Positions 17,899 to 26,463 of a stretch of 64,000 bases of DNA are shown piece by piece; position 1 is the stretch's first letter, and every line of letters starts with the position of its first letter. The notes under the pieces were generated by a model that was given only the letters and a program-made list of their open reading frames with translations, did no database searches and was not told the origin of the DNA. This stretch comes from Acinetobacter cumulans. GTDB taxonomy: Bacteria; Pseudomonadota; Gammaproteobacteria; Pseudomonadales; Moraxellaceae. The translations under genes and the position numbers were made by a program. The stretch lies in the NCBI RefSeq assembly GCF_003024525.3, contig NZ_CP035934.2, positions 1,364,001 through 1,428,000 on the forward strand. Direction: 5' to 3'.

Positions 17899-17965
17899 AA
17901 CGGCTTTGTGAATACATCTTATGTTAAGCGATTTCGCGAACAGTACTTAAAATTACAAAGCCGTT
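17899..17965. ncRNA. long inverted repeat, possible structured 3' RNA
   Basis: AACGGCTTTGT at 17899-17909 is the exact complement of ACAAAGCCGTT at 17955-17965. Inside the 45-base loop a GCGATTTCGC hairpin and a TTAAG/CTTAA pair can also form. It begins six bases after the lipoprotein stop. It may be a terminator-like 3' structure or a small RNA; the T run that follows is poor. Confidence 0.35.
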
Positions 17966-18125
17966 TATTCAAGTTGAAAAAAGTCTTATTTTAAAGGCGA
18001 TAGCTGATTAATTTCATTTACAACGTGTATCGAATTGATGAAAGCAATTAGAATCAGTTGTGATTGTTCAATATGGCAGTTTAAAGCTAAAAACTAGCAT
18101 GTTGCATCGGCTTGAAAGAACTGGA

Positions 18126-18404
18126 TTAACTTGCAGTCTTATTGAGCCATAATGCAGATTTTTCATGGATATTCCATGAAGCCCAATCATGTGAATCAAT
18201 GCGAATCACCATGAGTGCATCTTTGGCATAAATATGTGACAGCAGTTGGTCTCGAATTTCCTCAGAGCTCAGCTCACTCAGTAAAATCCAAGTGTCTTTG
18301 AGGGGGGTAATAGGTTTGATACTACTCAATTGAATAATTTTTTTCTCGAGATCATCATATTCTCGTTTTGATCTTGCTTCTAAGCTTATTAAATAAGTGG
18401 TCAT
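18126..18404 (-). CDS. SinR/Cas2-like small protein
   Basis: A 92-aa protein starting MTTYLISLEARSKREYDDLE. The short first strand, the long helix and the later WILLSELSSEEIRDQLLSHI and DALMVIRIDSHDWASWNI resemble the ferredoxin-like fold of stand-alone Cas2-like proteins annotated as the SinR family. The start at 18404 gives the family-like N-terminus; the open frame extends to 18464 with unlikely residues. No CRISPR array or cas1 is near, so a CRISPR role is not supported. The function is unknown. Confidence 0.6.
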   Translation of the reverse strand: MTTYLISLEARSKREYDDLEKKIIQLSSIKPITPLKDTWILLSELSSEEIRDQLLSHIYAKDALMVIRIDSHDWASWNIHEKSALWLNKTAS

Positions 18405-18747
18405 GTTGAGTCTCATTGTATATAGAGATATTTTTTTGTTGCAAGAGTTTTTACTAAATAACACTTTGTTTTAAAATAAAGTTTTTGAAATATATAATCA
18501 TTATCCATATAGAGTTCATCATAAATATTTTGTTGAAAATATTCAATAGTTTTGTTAACCCGTTCACTGTTTTTGGATGTTCTGCCAAAATCTGTATTAT
18601 TTGTAATATTCTGATGAATGGAATTTGACAGGCTTAAAAAATATGATAATAAATAGGTATGGTTTTAACCTTATGGTGAAAACCGAAGCATTTCAGGATG
18701 AAATTGCTTAGAAGCGTTTTATAAAATTAAACGGGAGTTTTAACAAC
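18405..18747. other. AT-rich intergenic region
   Basis: About 340 bases between divergent small genes. I see no convincing ORF and no strong repeat. ACGGGAG at 18731-18737 is the ribosome site for the small gene that follows. Confidence 0.35.
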
Positions 18748-18855
18748 ATGCTTCATTTATTTAGAAAACTATTTTGTATGCACATTTATGAATATGAGCA
18801 AATGGAAGAAATCGGTACGCACAAGGAATGTCGCAAGTGCGGTGATACTAAATAA
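18748..18855 (+). CDS. very small Cys-containing protein
   Basis: A 35-aa frame starting MLHLFRKLFCMHIYEYEQME and ending with a CRKCG pair, so it has a possible zinc-binding knuckle made of an early C..H and a later CxxC. It has a good ribosome site (GGGAG) and is followed at once by a strong terminator, which supports expression of a real gene. It recalls small DUF1660-type proteins often seen in phages. No function can be given. Confidence 0.55.
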   Translation: MLHLFRKLFCMHIYEYEQMEEIGTHKECRKCGDTK

Positions 18856-18861
18856 TAAAAC

Positions 18862-18884
18862 AGTGAGCGAAAGCTCACTTTTTT
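18862..18884 (+). terminator. rho-independent terminator
   Basis: AGTGAGC, a GAAA tetraloop, GCTCACT and a run of T. It begins seven bases after the small Cys-protein stop codon. Confidence 0.9.
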
Positions 18885-18954
18885 ATGGTTGATGTTTTAT
18901 CGTGTGTACTGTTGACAGGGTGATTTCATATTACAATGTGCACCTACTAAAGAT

Positions 18955-19191
18955 ATGAATACGCACATGGCAAAAGATTTTCAATCAGATACTTACGTAG
19001 TCGATGATCAATTACAGGATACTTTGACTTGGTTATGTCATCATCAAGAGAGTTTTGATTCTTTTCGCTACGATGCCATTGATGCTGAATTGGTGGTGTT
19101 TCATGCCAATGGACAAGATGTTATTAAAGAAGGTGATTATTTGAATGCACGTTATGGAATTTTAATTACTGCACATAATTTTGCAAAATAA
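18955..19191 (+). CDS. hypothetical protein, 78 aa
   Basis: A small acidic soluble protein starting MNTHMAKDFQSDTYVVDDQL and containing LTWLCHHQESFDSFRYDAID. There is no signal peptide, membrane helix or recognisable motif. An alternative start is the ATG at 18967 (MAKDF). The ribosome site is weak, but a bidirectional terminator follows closely, which supports it as a gene. I do not recognise the family. Confidence 0.6.
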   Translation: MNTHMAKDFQSDTYVVDDQLQDTLTWLCHHQESFDSFRYDAIDAELVVFHANGQDVIKEGDYLNARYGILITAHNFAK

Positions 19192-19210
19192 CTAGCTGTC
19201 TTATAAATAA

Positions 19211-19237
19211 AAAAGCCCAAATTGAATTGGGCTTTTT
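19211..19237. terminator. bidirectional rho-independent terminator
   Basis: AAAAGCCCAA, a six-base loop and TTGGGCTTTT, flanked by A and T runs. It lies between the convergent 78-aa gene and bioB. Confidence 0.88.
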
Positions 19238-19249
19238 CAATTTTTGGCC

Positions 19250-20239
19250 TTAGCTTGCCATCGCGTCAACTGAAAGTTCTGCAACGGTTGCTTTTGCTTT
19301 TTCAGCCGTTAAACCGAGTTTCGCAAAGAGTTGTTTATCTTTACCTTCACCCGCATTTGGTGTGGTCAGTAATTTTTCACCAGAAAATAGGGAGTTAGCA
19401 CCAGCCATAAATGCTAATGCTTGGTCTGAATCGGTGAGGGACTCACGGCCAGCAGATAAGCGAATGTAGCTTTTAGGCATAATAATTCGCGCTACAGCAA
19501 TGGTACGGATCCACTCAGTCACATCAAGCTTTTCAACATCTGCCAGCGGTGTCCCGTCAATAGGAACAAGCATGTTAATTGGTACTGATTCAGGATGAAT
19601 GGCTAAGGTTGCCAACTCCTGTAATAAACCAATACGGTCATTGCGGTTTTCACCTAAGCCGACAATACCGCCACTGCAAACTTTCATGCCAGCACCACGG
19701 ACATATTCCAAGGTGTTTAGGCGATCATCAAAAGTACGAGTACTGATAATGTGAGAGTAATATTCGCGTGAAGTGTCAAGGTTATGGTTGTAATAGTCCA
19801 AACCTGCATCTTTTAAACGTACGGCTTGAGATTCATTCAACATGCCAAGCGTCATGCAGGTTTCTAGGCCTAATGCTTTTACTTCACGTACCATTTCCAA
19901 AACATAAGGCATGTCGCGCTCATGTGGATTACGCCATGCAGCGCCCATACAAAAGCGTGAAGAGCCTGATGCTAGGGCTTCTTTCGCTTCGGAAATGACT
20001 TTATCAACCGCAATACGTTTTTCAGCCTCTAGGTTAGAGTCATAATGTGCAGACTGTGAACAGTATTTGCAATCTTCGGGGCATTTACCTGTTTTAATGG
20101 AGAGGAGTGTACTGACTTGAATGGTATTGGCATTAAAGTTTTCACGATGTACACGTTGAGCTTCAAAAACTAAATCTAAAAAAGGCTGCTCATATAAAGC
20201 CTGAATCTCATTTCGAGTCCAGTCATTACGTAAAGTCAT
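19250..20239 (-). CDS. bioB: biotin synthase
   Basis: A radical-SAM enzyme of 329 aa that inserts sulfur into dethiobiotin in the last step of biotin synthesis. The SAM-cluster motif is [10 protein letters not shown]. Other family blocks are [41 protein letters not shown] and RLSAGRESL. The start is set at the ATG at 20239 ([19 protein letters not shown]), the usual N-terminus; the open frame runs 23 codons further upstream without family similarity. No other bio genes adjoin it, as is usual when bioB is separate from bioFCD. Confidence 0.96.
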   Translation of the reverse strand: MTLRNDWTRNEIQALYEQPFLDLVFEAQRVHRENFNANTIQVSTLLSIKTGKCPEDCKYCSQSAHYDSNLEAEKRIAVDKVISEAKEALASGSSRFCMGAAWRNPHERDMPYVLEMVREVKALGLETCMTLGMLNESQAVRLKDAGLDYYNHNLDTSREYYSHIISTRTFDDRLNTLEYVRGAGMKVCSGGIVGLGENRNDRIGLLQELATLAIHPESVPINMLVPIDGTPLADVEKLDVTEWIRTIAVARIIMPKSYIRLSAGRESLTDSDQALAFMAGANSLFSGEKLLTTPNAGEGKDKQLFAKLGLTAEKAKATVAELSVDAMAS

Positions 20240-20531
20240 GTGGAGTCCATCATCATTGTATTTTACTTGGTATTTACTATACAGAAAGCGTGCCAAGGCA
20301 AAAGGCAATAACTGTCAACTTTGATAGTATCTCTCGATTAAATTATAAAATTTATGGAAATATAAGATTGTATAATTACTTACAAAGTTGCTTAGATTTA
20401 CAGTAAATTGCTCACAAAGTTTTTTTGGAGCTTTTTGATTTTGTAAGGAATGAGTCGGTTCAGTTTTGAAATATTGCAAACTTAACAGCAAACTGGTTGA
20501 GCTCAATTTGCTGTAAATCACTTAAAAAATA

Positions 20532-21620
20532 TCACGATTTTGACTGTTGTTCGGCAATTGCCCAATCGATGTGGACTTGCACAATTTCATCATGCAATGC
20601 GCGGCTCTGCTGTAAAGCATGCAGGATTTCTACAGAATAATCTGCATTTCCTAAGCCAATCGCAATATTACGCATAAAGCTTTGGTAGCCTGTACGACGG
20701 ATTGGACTACCTTCAGTACAATTTAAAAATGTTGTTTCATCCCACTGCCAAAGATCCAATAATGAAACCTGATCTAAACCGTGGCGCGGGTTAAAGTCCT
20801 CTATCGAGGTCTTCTTGGCAAAACTATTCCACGGGCAAATGAGCTGACAGTCATCACAGCCAAACACTCGATTACCTATGCCTCTACGCAGTTCTTCTGG
20901 AATGATGCCCTTATATTCAATAGTTAAATAGGCAATGCATTTACGTGCATCCAGCATGTAGGGTTCAACAATCGCCTGAGTTGGACAGATATCGATGCAA
21001 GCGCTGCACGAACCGCAATGTTTTTCTGCAGGACTATCAAATGGCAAGTCCAAAGACGTGAATAGCTCGCCAAGCACAAAGAAAGAGCCTGATTTCTTAT
21101 GAATCAGTAAGGTATGTTTACCTGTCCAGCCCATGCCAGCATTTTCTGCTAAGGATTTTTCAAAAACGGGCGCAGAATCGGCAAAGGGGCGTGATTCAAA
21201 ATCACCCACTTTTTCGCGAATAACTGTGGCTAATGTTTTGAGGCGTCCACGCATGGTTTTATGGTAGTCGCGGCCACGTGCATAGCGGGCAATGATGGCT
21301 GCATTGGGTTCATGTGGCACATAACGGGGCTTTGGTGTTTCAACTAAATAGTCCATACGCACACAAATGATGCTTTTTGTACCTGGAATGAGCAAAGTTG
21401 GGTCGGCACGTTTTTCTAAATTTTCTTCCAAAAATTTCATGTCCCCATGATAGCCACGTTTTAAATATTCTTTAAATCGGGGTAATTCTGCTTGAGCATC
21501 TGGTTTGGCAATGACACAATCTGAAAAACCCAAAGCCAAAGCTTGAGCTTTAATCCATGCTTTTAGTGTTGCTGGATCATCTTGATTGAGCTGAATTTTT
21601 GATTGAGCGGAAGTTGCCAT
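20532..21620 (-). CDS. queG: epoxyqueuosine reductase
   Basis: A 362-aa cobalamin-dependent iron-sulfur enzyme that reduces epoxyqueuosine to queuosine in tRNA, the last step of queuosine synthesis. Two 4Fe-4S clusters are visible in CGSCSACIDICPTQAI and CDDCQLICPWNSFAK. N-terminal family blocks include YLKRGYHGDMKFLE and IARYARGRDYHKTMRGRL. Length matches the family. It diverges from the nnr gene with only 22 bp between start codons, the same partnership seen in many proteobacteria. Confidence 0.96.
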   Translation of the reverse strand: MATSAQSKIQLNQDDPATLKAWIKAQALALGFSDCVIAKPDAQAELPRFKEYLKRGYHGDMKFLEENLEKRADPTLLIPGTKSIICVRMDYLVETPKPRYVPHEPNAAIIARYARGRDYHKTMRGRLKTLATVIREKVGDFESRPFADSAPVFEKSLAENAGMGWTGKHTLLIHKKSGSFFVLGELFTSLDLPFDSPAEKHCGSCSACIDICPTQAIVEPYMLDARKCIAYLTIEYKGIIPEELRRGIGNRVFGCDDCQLICPWNSFAKKTSIEDFNPRHGLDQVSLLDLWQWDETTFLNCTEGSPIRRTGYQSFMRNIAIGLGNADYSVEILHALQQSRALHDEIVQVHIDWAIAEQQSKS

Positions 21621-21642
21621 AAACCATTTTGAAGGAAGAAGA

Positions 21643-23124
21643 ATGCAACAGCAAGTTTACCATAGCCACGCTATTCAAGCATGGGAGCAACGTTGGTTTG
21701 GCCAGCAAAACAGCGCTTATGGCTTAATGAAACAAGTTGCATGGATGACCGCACAGCGTTTAATTTCATGGTTCGATTTGCAGTTTGAGTCTCGTAATAA
21801 AGCAACAGTAGCCATGTGCTGTGGTCAGGGAAATAATGCAGGTGATGGCTATTTAATTGCAAAATATTTGTTTCAAGCGGGTTTTAGGGTAGATGTTTAT
21901 ACAGCGCCTTTGGGTATGTCTAAAGATTTACATGCAGCAGAACAAGAAGCGCGAGAGTCGGGTGTGCGTATTCTTTCAGGCTTCGATTTTCAACAAAATT
22001 ACGATGTTTATATTGATGCCTTATTTGGTATTGGTCTGAACCGACAGTTAAATGCAGAATGGCAACAGATTATTCAACGTGTTAATGCGCAATATGGACT
22101 AAAAATTTCGATTGATATTCCAAGCGGCTTGCAAGCGGACAGCGGGCAGCCTTTGCCTTGTGCTATTAAAGCTGACTATACATTTACAGCGCTAGGATTA
22201 AAAGCGGGCTTATTTACAGGACAAGGCAAAGAATATGCAGGTGCTGTAGAGGTGATTCCTGCCTTACCGATCGATGATGCGCTTGAAGCAATCGCATACC
22301 TTTCGCCTTTAACGATCAAACTCCCACAGCGCAAGGCATTTGGGCATAAAGGCAGTTATGGGCATGTACTAGTGGTGGGTGGTCATGCAGATATGGGGGG
22401 CGCAGTGATCATGGCGGCTGAAGCTGCATTCCATGCTGGTGCAGGTAAAGTCACCGCTGTATGTGATGCTAAACATCATACTGCAATATTAGCGCGTGCT
22501 CCGAATATTATGCTTCGGGATATGAATGCCTTATCAACTTCCGATGTGCAGGCTTTAATTGCCCATGTCGATGCTGTGTGTTTTGGTATGGGGCTAGGGC
22601 GAGATGACTGGTCAAAACAGCAATTTGAGCGCTGGTTTCCATTGATTCAGCAGTCTACATTAGAAATTGTATTAGATGCAGATGCCTTATGGTTTTTGGC
22701 TGAGTCACCTGTACAGTTAAATAAGCATAGTTATTGCACACCACATTCGGGGGAAGCGGCTAAGCTTCTTAATATGAGCGTGGCAGCGATAGAATCCGAC
22801 CGCATTCAGGCCATCCATCAGCTACAGAAAAAATATGCAGGGCAATGGGTGCTGAAAGGTGCAGGAAGCTTGATTTTACAAGAACAGCTCTGGATTTGTA
22901 CTGCGGGCAATGCGGGCATGGGTACGGGTGGTATGGGCGATGTGCTAGCTGGCATGATGGCCAGTTTAAAAGCTCAATTTTATGAGGAGATTCATTTGCA
23001 TGAAATTGTGACTTTACATGCATTGGCTGGGGATGATTTGGCACATAAAGGTATGCGTGGTTTGCAAGCACAGGATATGGCGCAAGCTGTGTATCGTGTT
23101 GTGAATGGACATACATTGCCATGA
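21643..23124 (+). CDS. nnr: bifunctional NAD(P)H-hydrate epimerase / ADP-dependent dehydratase
   Basis: A 493-aa fusion enzyme that repairs hydrated NADH and NADPH. The N-terminal YjeF_N epimerase domain (about 1-215) has CCGQGNNAGDGYLIAKYL and DALFGIGLNRQL. The C-terminal ribokinase-like dehydratase domain (about 225-490) has KGSYGHVLVVGGHADMGGA, DADALWFLA and the active-site block GTGGMGDVLAGM. The start has GAAGGAAGAAG in front. It overlaps the acylphosphatase gene by ATGA, so the two are translationally coupled. Confidence 0.95.
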   Translation: MQQQVYHSHAIQAWEQRWFGQQNSAYGLMKQVAWMTAQRLISWFDLQFESRNKATVAMCCGQGNNAGDGYLIAKYLFQAGFRVDVYTAPLGMSKDLHAAEQEARESGVRILSGFDFQQNYDVYIDALFGIGLNRQLNAEWQQIIQRVNAQYGLKISIDIPSGLQADSGQPLPCAIKADYTFTALGLKAGLFTGQGKEYAGAVEVIPALPIDDALEAIAYLSPLTIKLPQRKAFGHKGSYGHVLVVGGHADMGGAVIMAAEAAFHAGAGKVTAVCDAKHHTAILARAPNIMLRDMNALSTSDVQALIAHVDAVCFGMGLGRDDWSKQQFERWFPLIQQSTLEIVLDADALWFLAESPVQLNKHSYCTPHSGEAAKLLNMSVAAIESDRIQAIHQLQKKYAGQWVLKGAGSLILQEQLWICTAGNAGMGTGGMGDVLAGMMASLKAQFYEEIHLHEIVTLHALAGDDLAHKGMRGLQAQDMAQAVYRVVNGHTLP

Positions 23125-23402
23125 ATAGAAAAGCACTCAAATTATGCATTCATGGTCAAGTACAAGGCGTAGGCTATCGGCGCTGGTTCGAACAGCAGGC
23201 GATTACCTTAAATTTAAAAGGCTATGTAAAAAATCTAAGTTCAGGTGATGTTGAAGCGGTTATTGTAGGCTCTGAGTTAGATGTTTCTAAAATGCTTGTG
23301 CTGTGTGAAAGTGGCCCTATACGAGCAGTTGTTACAGCTATTGAAAGCACAGCTATAGCTTTTGATGAAGCAGAGTTTGCAAACTTTAAAATGCGACTTT
23401 AA
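23121..23402 (+). CDS. acyP: acylphosphatase
   Basis: A 93-aa enzyme hydrolysing acyl-phosphates. The signature HGQVQGVGYRRWFEQQA includes the phosphate-binding loop and catalytic Arg, and GYVKNLSSGDVEAVIVG carries the catalytic Asn. Length is canonical. Its start overlaps the nnr stop codon by 4 bp, and a hairpin follows at 23405. Confidence 0.94.
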   Translation: MNRKALKLCIHGQVQGVGYRRWFEQQAITLNLKGYVKNLSSGDVEAVIVGSELDVSKMLVLCESGPIRAVVTAIESTAIAFDEAEFANFKMRL

Positions 23403-23404
23403 CA

Positions 23405-23437
23405 GTTGTAGTGCAGTATAAAACACTACAACTTTTC
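23405..23437. terminator. probable terminator between acyP and ruvC
   Basis: GTTGTAGTG and CACTACAAC form a nine-bp stem with a ten-base loop, then TTTTCTGTTTT. It separates two convergent genes. Confidence 0.65.
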
Positions 23438-23453
23438 TGTTTTAGAAGATGAA

Positions 23454-23999
23454 TTAGCGACGTCTTGAACTATAACGGCTACGACCACGTGCCATACCAC
23501 CTAAAGCATTTAGCACTGCCATTTTGCTCATGCTGCCAGATGCATGTGCATGGCAAATGGCTGCAGCTAAAGCATCGGCAGCATCTTGTTGTGGCTTAAT
23601 ATCTAAGTTCAGTAACTTCATGACCATCATTTGTACTTGTTCTTTATCAGCCGCGCCGTAACCGACTACAGATTGTTTGATTTGGCGGGCTGTATATTCT
23701 GCAACTTTTAAATCTAAATTGGTTAAAGCGGCAATGGCAGCACCACGAGCTTGCCCAAGTTTTAAGGCAGAATCTGGGTTTTGTGCCATAAAGACTTGTT
23801 CGACAGCGGCTTCGGTTGGACCATGAAATTTGACAATACGGTCAATGCCAGCAAAGATACGTTTTAGGCGCTCAGGCATTTCAGTGGTTTCAGTGCGAAT
23901 CGTTCCAGCATCAACAAACGTCAGTTTTGAGCCTTCATGTTCGATGATCCCGTAACCAGTAAGACGAGAACCAGGGTCGATACCAATAATTAATGGCAT
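23454..23999 (-). CDS. ruvC: Holliday junction resolvase RuvC
   Basis: A 181-aa endonuclease that resolves Holliday junctions with RuvAB. The start [18 protein letters not shown] contains the first catalytic Asp. [20 protein letters not shown] holds the catalytic Glu block, and [16 protein letters not shown] holds the last acidic residues. The C-terminus ends in a basic tail ([10 protein letters not shown]). Length is normal. ruvAB are not adjacent. Confidence 0.97.
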   Translation of the reverse strand: MPLIIGIDPGSRLTGYGIIEHEGSKLTFVDAGTIRTETTEMPERLKRIFAGIDRIVKFHGPTEAAVEQVFMAQNPDSALKLGQARGAAIAALTNLDLKVAEYTARQIKQSVVGYGAADKEQVQMMVMKLLNLDIKPQQDAADALAAAICHAHASGSMSKMAVLNALGGMARGRSRYSSRRR

Positions 24000-24121
24000 A
24001 TTTGCCCTTTAAAAATAAAAATATGCCCATATTGTTACATAAGCGGATCAAAAAAGCTTGATAGTGATTAAGCACTTGATTGATGCACTTTATTTATTTA
24101 ATTGAGATTTGATTAATTTTC

Positions 24122-24697
24122 ATGAAATTACTTCTGATTGTACTTATTGGCTTAATCCTAGAAGTCTTTGTTTGGATCGGCGTGGGTGACCTTGTCGGCA
24201 GTATGTGGTATGTATTCTTCTGGTTTGTTGCTGCATTTTTTATTGGTATGAATATGATCCGCAAATACTCTGCGGGCCTAATGCCTCAAATGCAACAAAT
24301 GCAGGCTGGTCAAATGAGTGCAGATCCAGCGCTTTCAGGTAATCTTCCTAAAATTATTGCAGGCTTTTTGCTTCTAATCCCAGGTCTTATTACAGATGTA
24401 TTGGCACTGTTAATTTTAATTCCACCTGTACAAAATGCCTTAAAAGCCACCATGATGAATGTGATGATGAAACGTCAACAAGCCATGATGGAAAAAATGA
24501 TGGGTGGCATGATGGGCGGTGACATGGGAGGCATGGGTGGTGCTCAAGGTCAAAACCCATTTGCAGACATGATGCGTCAAATGCAAGACATGCAAAACCA
24601 GCAAGCAGGGCGCGACTCTAGCATTATTGATGGTGAAGCACGTGAAGTGACACCAGATGCTAAGAAAATCGAAATGAAAGATGTGAACCCTAAATAG
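24122..24697 (+). CDS. fxsA: FxsA family inner-membrane protein
   Basis: A 191-aa membrane protein. The first half has the FxsA pattern: several hydrophobic helices with LEVFVWIGVGDLVGSMWYVF and PKIIAGFLLLIPGLITDVLA. In E. coli FxsA suppresses exclusion of phage T7 by the F plasmid. The second half is a Met/Gly-rich tail with repeated GGMMGG and GGDMGGMGG runs, then a charged end. The Met-rich tail is longer than in E. coli and might bind metal, which is inference. A strong terminator follows. Confidence 0.85.
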   Translation: MKLLLIVLIGLILEVFVWIGVGDLVGSMWYVFFWFVAAFFIGMNMIRKYSAGLMPQMQQMQAGQMSADPALSGNLPKIIAGFLLLIPGLITDVLALLILIPPVQNALKATMMNVMMKRQQAMMEKMMGGMMGGDMGGMGGAQGQNPFADMMRQMQDMQNQQAGRDSSIIDGEAREVTPDAKKIEMKDVNPK

Positions 24698-24719
24698 AAC
24701 TTAAAACATCGCTATGATT

Positions 24720-24747
24720 AAGCCGGACATTGCTCCGGCTTTTTTTT
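24720..24747 (+). terminator. rho-independent terminator after fxsA
   Basis: AAGCCGGA, a six-base loop and TCCGGCTT, followed by a T tract. Confidence 0.92.
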
Positions 24748-24827
24748 ATCCAATATTCGTTAGATACCAGCAAATAATTTGAACTATCGATATAATAATG
24801 CAGTTTTTAATATGATGTAAAAATGAA

Positions 24828-25460
24828 ATGTCTTTGCTCTTTACGATTTGTTTGTTGCACTTTGTTGCGCAGCTGAGTCCAGGTCCCGACGTACTTTTAA
24901 TTGCGAAAAGCGCAGCATCTACTACACGTGCAAATACACTTAAAATTATTGCAGGTATTTCTGTTGGTATTGTTGCATGGGTAGTGCTAACACTTTCTGG
25001 TTTTACAGTACTCGTGGAGCAATTTCCGTGGATTCAACAGGTATTAATGTTGGTCGGTGGTCTGTTCTTGGCGAAAATGGGCTGGGCGATGTTCAATGGC
25101 GGTCTAAAAAGCTTGAAGAAAGTCGCAAGCTTAGAATCAGACAATGAATCAGAAGCCACTAAAAACTACTTCATGCTGGGATTGTTGACCAATTTATCTA
25201 ATCCTAAAACACTGATTTATTTTAGTAGTGTATTTTCTTTGGCCTTAAGTTCTTCTGCGGGTACAGGGCTCAAAACACAATTGGCAATCATTATTCCAAT
25301 ACAAACATTTTTGGTTTTTAGCTTGCTGATGTTGATCCTGTCTATGCCAAAGATCAAAAGCTTATATCAGCGATCTGGAGCTTATATTGATGTCATTTCA
25401 GGTCTGCTTTTTTTAGGCTTTGCAATATGGCTGTGGCTTGATGCGTTAAAACTTGTTTGA
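24828..25460 (+). CDS. LysE family translocator
   Basis: A 210-aa membrane protein of the LysE/RhtB exporter family, with about six helices. The family start is clear in LLHFVAQLSPGPDVLLIAKS. NYFMLGLLTNLSNPKTLIYF is the second conserved block. Members export amino acids such as lysine, threonine or homoserine lactone; the substrate here is not known. The gene stands alone. Confidence 0.88.
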   Translation: MSLLFTICLLHFVAQLSPGPDVLLIAKSAASTTRANTLKIIAGISVGIVAWVVLTLSGFTVLVEQFPWIQQVLMLVGGLFLAKMGWAMFNGGLKSLKKVASLESDNESEATKNYFMLGLLTNLSNPKTLIYFSSVFSLALSSSAGTGLKTQLAIIIPIQTFLVFSLLMLILSMPKIKSLYQRSGAYIDVISGLLFLGFAIWLWLDALKLV

Positions 25461-25602
25461 AACCTCTAAGTGGCTTGTAGCCTAAATTGTATGTTTATTT
25501 TGGTAAAGACAGTTATTCGTCAAAGGGATGTTCTTTGGTGTTTAGACAGGACGATGTGTCCACTACAGAAAATGCCAGTGTCGAATTTGAACATTCACGG
25601 AA

Positions 25603-25818
25603 CTATTTTGTCGAAACCTTTGCTAGTTGAGCTACATGCGTATTGCTTTCCTTAACCACAGTTTCGTTCGTGATGGTTTCATGTGACGGTATTTCAGTTG
25701 TTAAAGACGCCTGATAACGATTGGGTTGTAATGTTGTCTCAGTGTTTTCAGAGCCTTTATAGCTACGACTCCGATTTGCACGCTCTCGTAAACCACCTTT
25801 TTTAATTAGCTGAACCAT
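25603..25818 (-). CDS. small basic hypothetical protein
   Basis: A 71-aa frame starting MVQLIKKGGLRERANRSRSY, from an ATG with GAGGA six bases upstream; an ATG two codons earlier overlaps that site. The N-terminal third is strongly basic and the rest is Thr/Ser/Glu-rich. There is no membrane helix or known motif. The ribosome site is the main support, so this remains uncertain. Confidence 0.45.
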   Translation of the reverse strand: MVQLIKKGGLRERANRSRSYKGSENTETTLQPNRYQASLTTEIPSHETITNETVVKESNTHVAQLAKVSTK

Positions 25819-25894
25819 AGTCATTCCTCATTAGCTTCTTTTATTTTAAGCTAAATCGAATCATAAAAAAGCAGAAGAAATATACGAATAAAGA

Positions 25895-25914
25895 GGGAGG
25901 CTATAGGGCCTCCC
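25895..25914 (-). terminator. hairpin after the zinc-ribbon membrane gene
   Basis: GGGAGGC and GCCTCCC form a seven-bp stem with a six-base loop. Read on the minus strand, a T-rich stretch follows. It lies between two leftward genes. Confidence 0.5.
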
Positions 25915-25938
25915 AAATGTATGGCTCATATCTAAAAA

Positions 25939-26178
25939 TTAGCGCTTATCGTTTTGTTGTAGTACTTCAAAAAGTGATTGTTGTTTGGGTATTTCTTGGT
26001 GGTCTTGTAAATAAACATGCACGACTTTAAAAACGATAGATACGACTAAGCAGGTCAGGATGCAAAAAATCCAAAAACCATAAGGGCTACGAATATTATG
26101 AGAGCCACAAGAGGAGCATTCTTTATCGCTTGAAGCTAGGGCTTTATTACAACAGCCACAGTGGTATTGATAGTGCAT
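25939..26178 (-). CDS. small zinc-ribbon membrane protein
   Basis: A 79-aa protein. The N-terminal part has two Cys pairs, CGCC and CSSC, spaced like a zinc ribbon (HYQYHCGCCNKALASSDKEC). One membrane helix follows (GFWIFCILTCLVVSIVFKVV), then a polar tail. The ribosome site TGGAGA precedes the ATG. The zinc ribbon probably faces the cytoplasm. The function is unknown. Confidence 0.7.
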   Translation of the reverse strand: MHYQYHCGCCNKALASSDKECSSCGSHNIRSPYGFWIFCILTCLVVSIVFKVVHVYLQDHQEIPKQQSLFEVLQQNDKR

Positions 26179-26410
26179 TGTATTTCTCCATTATTCTTTT
26201 CTACTGACCAACATTCTTGTTGTTATTGTCAATCATCAATCCGTGATGAATTTTTATCTTAATATCTAAAGAATCACTTGTACAAGTGAAAATCCGTTAG
26301 TTTTGCTCATTATCGTGTAAGTCATCACGACTATAGCGGTTAATATCTGTTTTTAATTGAATTAATAAATGCAACAAGACATGAACGCGTTGAGGAAATG
26401 TCATACGAAA

Positions 26411-26437
26411 AAAAGCCAGTCCTAAGACTGGCTTTTT
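26411..26437. terminator. terminator downstream of ahpF
   Basis: AAAAGCCAGTC, a CTAA loop and GACTGGCTTTT, flanked by A and T runs, 27 bases past the ahpF stop on the minus strand. Confidence 0.9.
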
Positions 26438-26463
26438 TGCTTTAATCAGTGTGAATTACACAA

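Noticed and set aside
18126-18404. Evidence for a CRISPR-Cas locus from the Cas2-like protein
   Set aside because: No repeat-spacer array and no cas1 or effector gene is present in the window.
25470-25655. 61-aa frame after the LysE-family gene
   Set aside because: No ribosome site, odd composition and overlap with a better-supported leftward frame.
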